Below, in pieces: positions 62,401-64,000 of a stretch of DNA of 64,000 bases. A model generated the notes under the pieces. It made no database searches and was not told where the DNA came from. It saw nothing but the letters and a program-made list of their open reading frames with translations. Where the stretch lies: NCBI GenBank assembly GCA_039881145.1, contig JAYKKI010000005.1, forward strand, positions 22,005,501-22,069,500. The letters are read 5' to 3'. Numbering within the stretch: the stretch's first letter is position 1; every line of letters starts with the position of its first letter. The DNA comes from Druceiella hillmani (taxonomy: Eukaryota; Arthropoda; Insecta; Lepidoptera; Hepialidae). A program made the position numbers and the translations under genes.

Positions 62401-64000
62401 AAATAACGAAGAACGTATCTATTCAGGCGATTCTGTATAAATATATACATTTGAAGTATGTTTCTGTAAACAACTTATTTTTCTTTCTCGTCGAAGTAAC
62501 CGCTTTTTCTTAAAAACCAACAAGAAGCAACGAAAATACGTCATATGTTAAAATAATTGTATTTAGAAGTTGCTGTATGATGTTTATTATATGAAGTTAC
62601 TATATGATGAAGAAATACTTATATCCAATATAAAATAAACTAGTTTTGTCTCAAGTTTTCTGGTATACAAATCATTCCTAAAATTTGCAATATTTTATTA
62701 AATTTTAATAGAGATATATACATAGACGTATCTTATCTGATCTTAAAGGGTTGACTAAGCCTGACAGTTTTATTAATTAGATGTATGACCGTTTTTGTAG
62801 CGGCAATAAAACTGTTGTGTACGACGGCGGCGCCCGATGAAATTACGTACAATTGTAGATTCGGCACTCGGCAGTGCTCGCAAGAAGTCCTTGCTTGAGT
62901 TGTTTTGGCTAATTGCAAATAGTGAGCCCGAGCATTTAATGGCAGCAAGCATGTGTGACCTGGATCCGAACGTGTGAATCTAGATACGGCTGACATTTTA
63001 GATATGGCGATATCTAATTATCGTTGACTGTCACACGCCGGGTCACTTTTTATATGCGTGTGTATGAAAAACGACTGCGTTGTTGGTTTTTTTAGTTTAT
63101 AAAAAAACGGGATATAAATCCGAAAGAAAAACAATTTTTTTATTGCAACAATAAGTTTGTAGTAAACTTATTTTTATCGATACCACTTTTTTACAAGCAA
63201 AATTCATTTCGGTGGTCGTGATTTCCGTTTCTTTTTTATGAAAACTTGAAAAGGAGTTTATCTAAAACGTTAGCAAAGCTGTGATAATAAGGTTTATTTA
63301 TATAAACCACTTTAAACATTGGAAACTATAAATTGGCATAGATTTATTTATATTTGACAAAAAGTTAAGCGTAATAAAGGAGAAATATACCCTGATGTCA
63401 TAGTTGCTACTGTCATACCAGTAATATTTTATCGAAACAATATTATTAAACATATAAAAATAGCTAAAATGATACGGAAATATAAAGGACAGATATTAAA
63501 ATACGTAAATCCTGATGAATTTTAATATATATATAGATAGGTTCCCATTGACGATAAGAAGAGAATGACCAAAACCTTAAAGAATAACGAATATATAATA
63601 CTTTGGGTGACTTCTGAAGATTTATATTGAATTTTATTTCGTATACACAAAATATTCTATAAAATTTAGCCACTTATATCGTAAATGACGTTCCATAAAA
63701 GAAAGCATACTTCTTCTTTATCTGGTTTGGGCGGGATTTAGATCTAGAGTGATCATATCATGATTTCTTTCATTGTAAGTCTACGGCAATTATATTATTA
63801 CATTAAAAAAGAGAAAAATGAAGATTTTAGAACATAATCTAAAGCTATAAGCTGTCGATATTGTATATATTAATTTAGAATATAATAAAGTATTGTAAAT
63901 AAAATCGAAATAAATATTATACACGGATATAACGTAGGTATCTGAAAATGTAATCTTATATATTTTTTTAATTCGATAATGAAACGAAAAGACATATTCT
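59441..64000. other. No gene recognised; poly-C run at 61847-61860
   Basis: AT-rich DNA to the window end. A run of 14 C follows a CA repeat at 61840-61860. Less AT-rich patches at 60440-60700 and 62790-63060 hold short frames (60888-61139 plus, 62733-62996 minus) without any motif I recognise. No element ends seen. Confidence 0.4.

Overview
The window looks like intergenic or intronic DNA from an insect, most likely a butterfly or moth. It is strongly AT-rich, and I recognise no intact protein-coding gene, tRNA gene, rRNA gene or known non-coding RNA. Open frames are short, mostly under 100 codons, and those I could interpret are transposon relics, antisense shadows of them, or translated (TA)n microsatellite. 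The Lepidoptera call is an inference from recognisable short dispersed repeats of the kind common in that order: elements ending in AGCTAGT or CACTAGT, a GGTCCCGTACCTCAAAAG repeat, and tRNA-headed SINEs with AAATA-type tails.

The recognisable protein-derived sequence is retroelement debris, all on the minus strand. There is a LINE C-terminus at 225-770, another at 17700-18270 with its AAATA tail, a LINE reverse-transcriptase core at 23560-24420, and an internally deleted Ty1/copia element at 30417-32612. The copia element keeps gag, a decayed zinc knuckle, protease and GAG-pre-integrase regions, and the RNase H C-terminus. It has lost integrase and most of the reverse transcriptase. Two further possible LINE ends (19500-19700 and 35270-35390) are weak.

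Short elements are tRNA-headed SINEs (4962-5161, 7815-8008, 48090-48306, and a doubtful one near 15225), fold-back elements (15970-16200, 21261-21496, 50690-51055), and two dispersed families seen here in three or four pieces. One is at 14874, 26235 and 50093. The other is at 34152/36516, 51381 and 57847. Tandem arrays lie at 13408, 16983, 25845, 37009, 44861, 46621, 53144 and 59020. Ten (TA)n tracts are scattered through the window, several touching element ends.

The most interesting signal is a short repeat present at 15970-16200, 21717-21840 and 56885-57030. Its core carries the arrangement of a type I hammerhead ribozyme: CTGAAGA, a small stem, GAAA, a very short stem III, then C and the stem I partner. 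One stem II position departs from the consensus. Also notable are the copia deletion junction, which sits on a perfect 15-bp inverted repeat, and one repeat split by a 2.1-kb insertion with a 5-bp duplication. Three long tandem arrays each end at a module of similar style.
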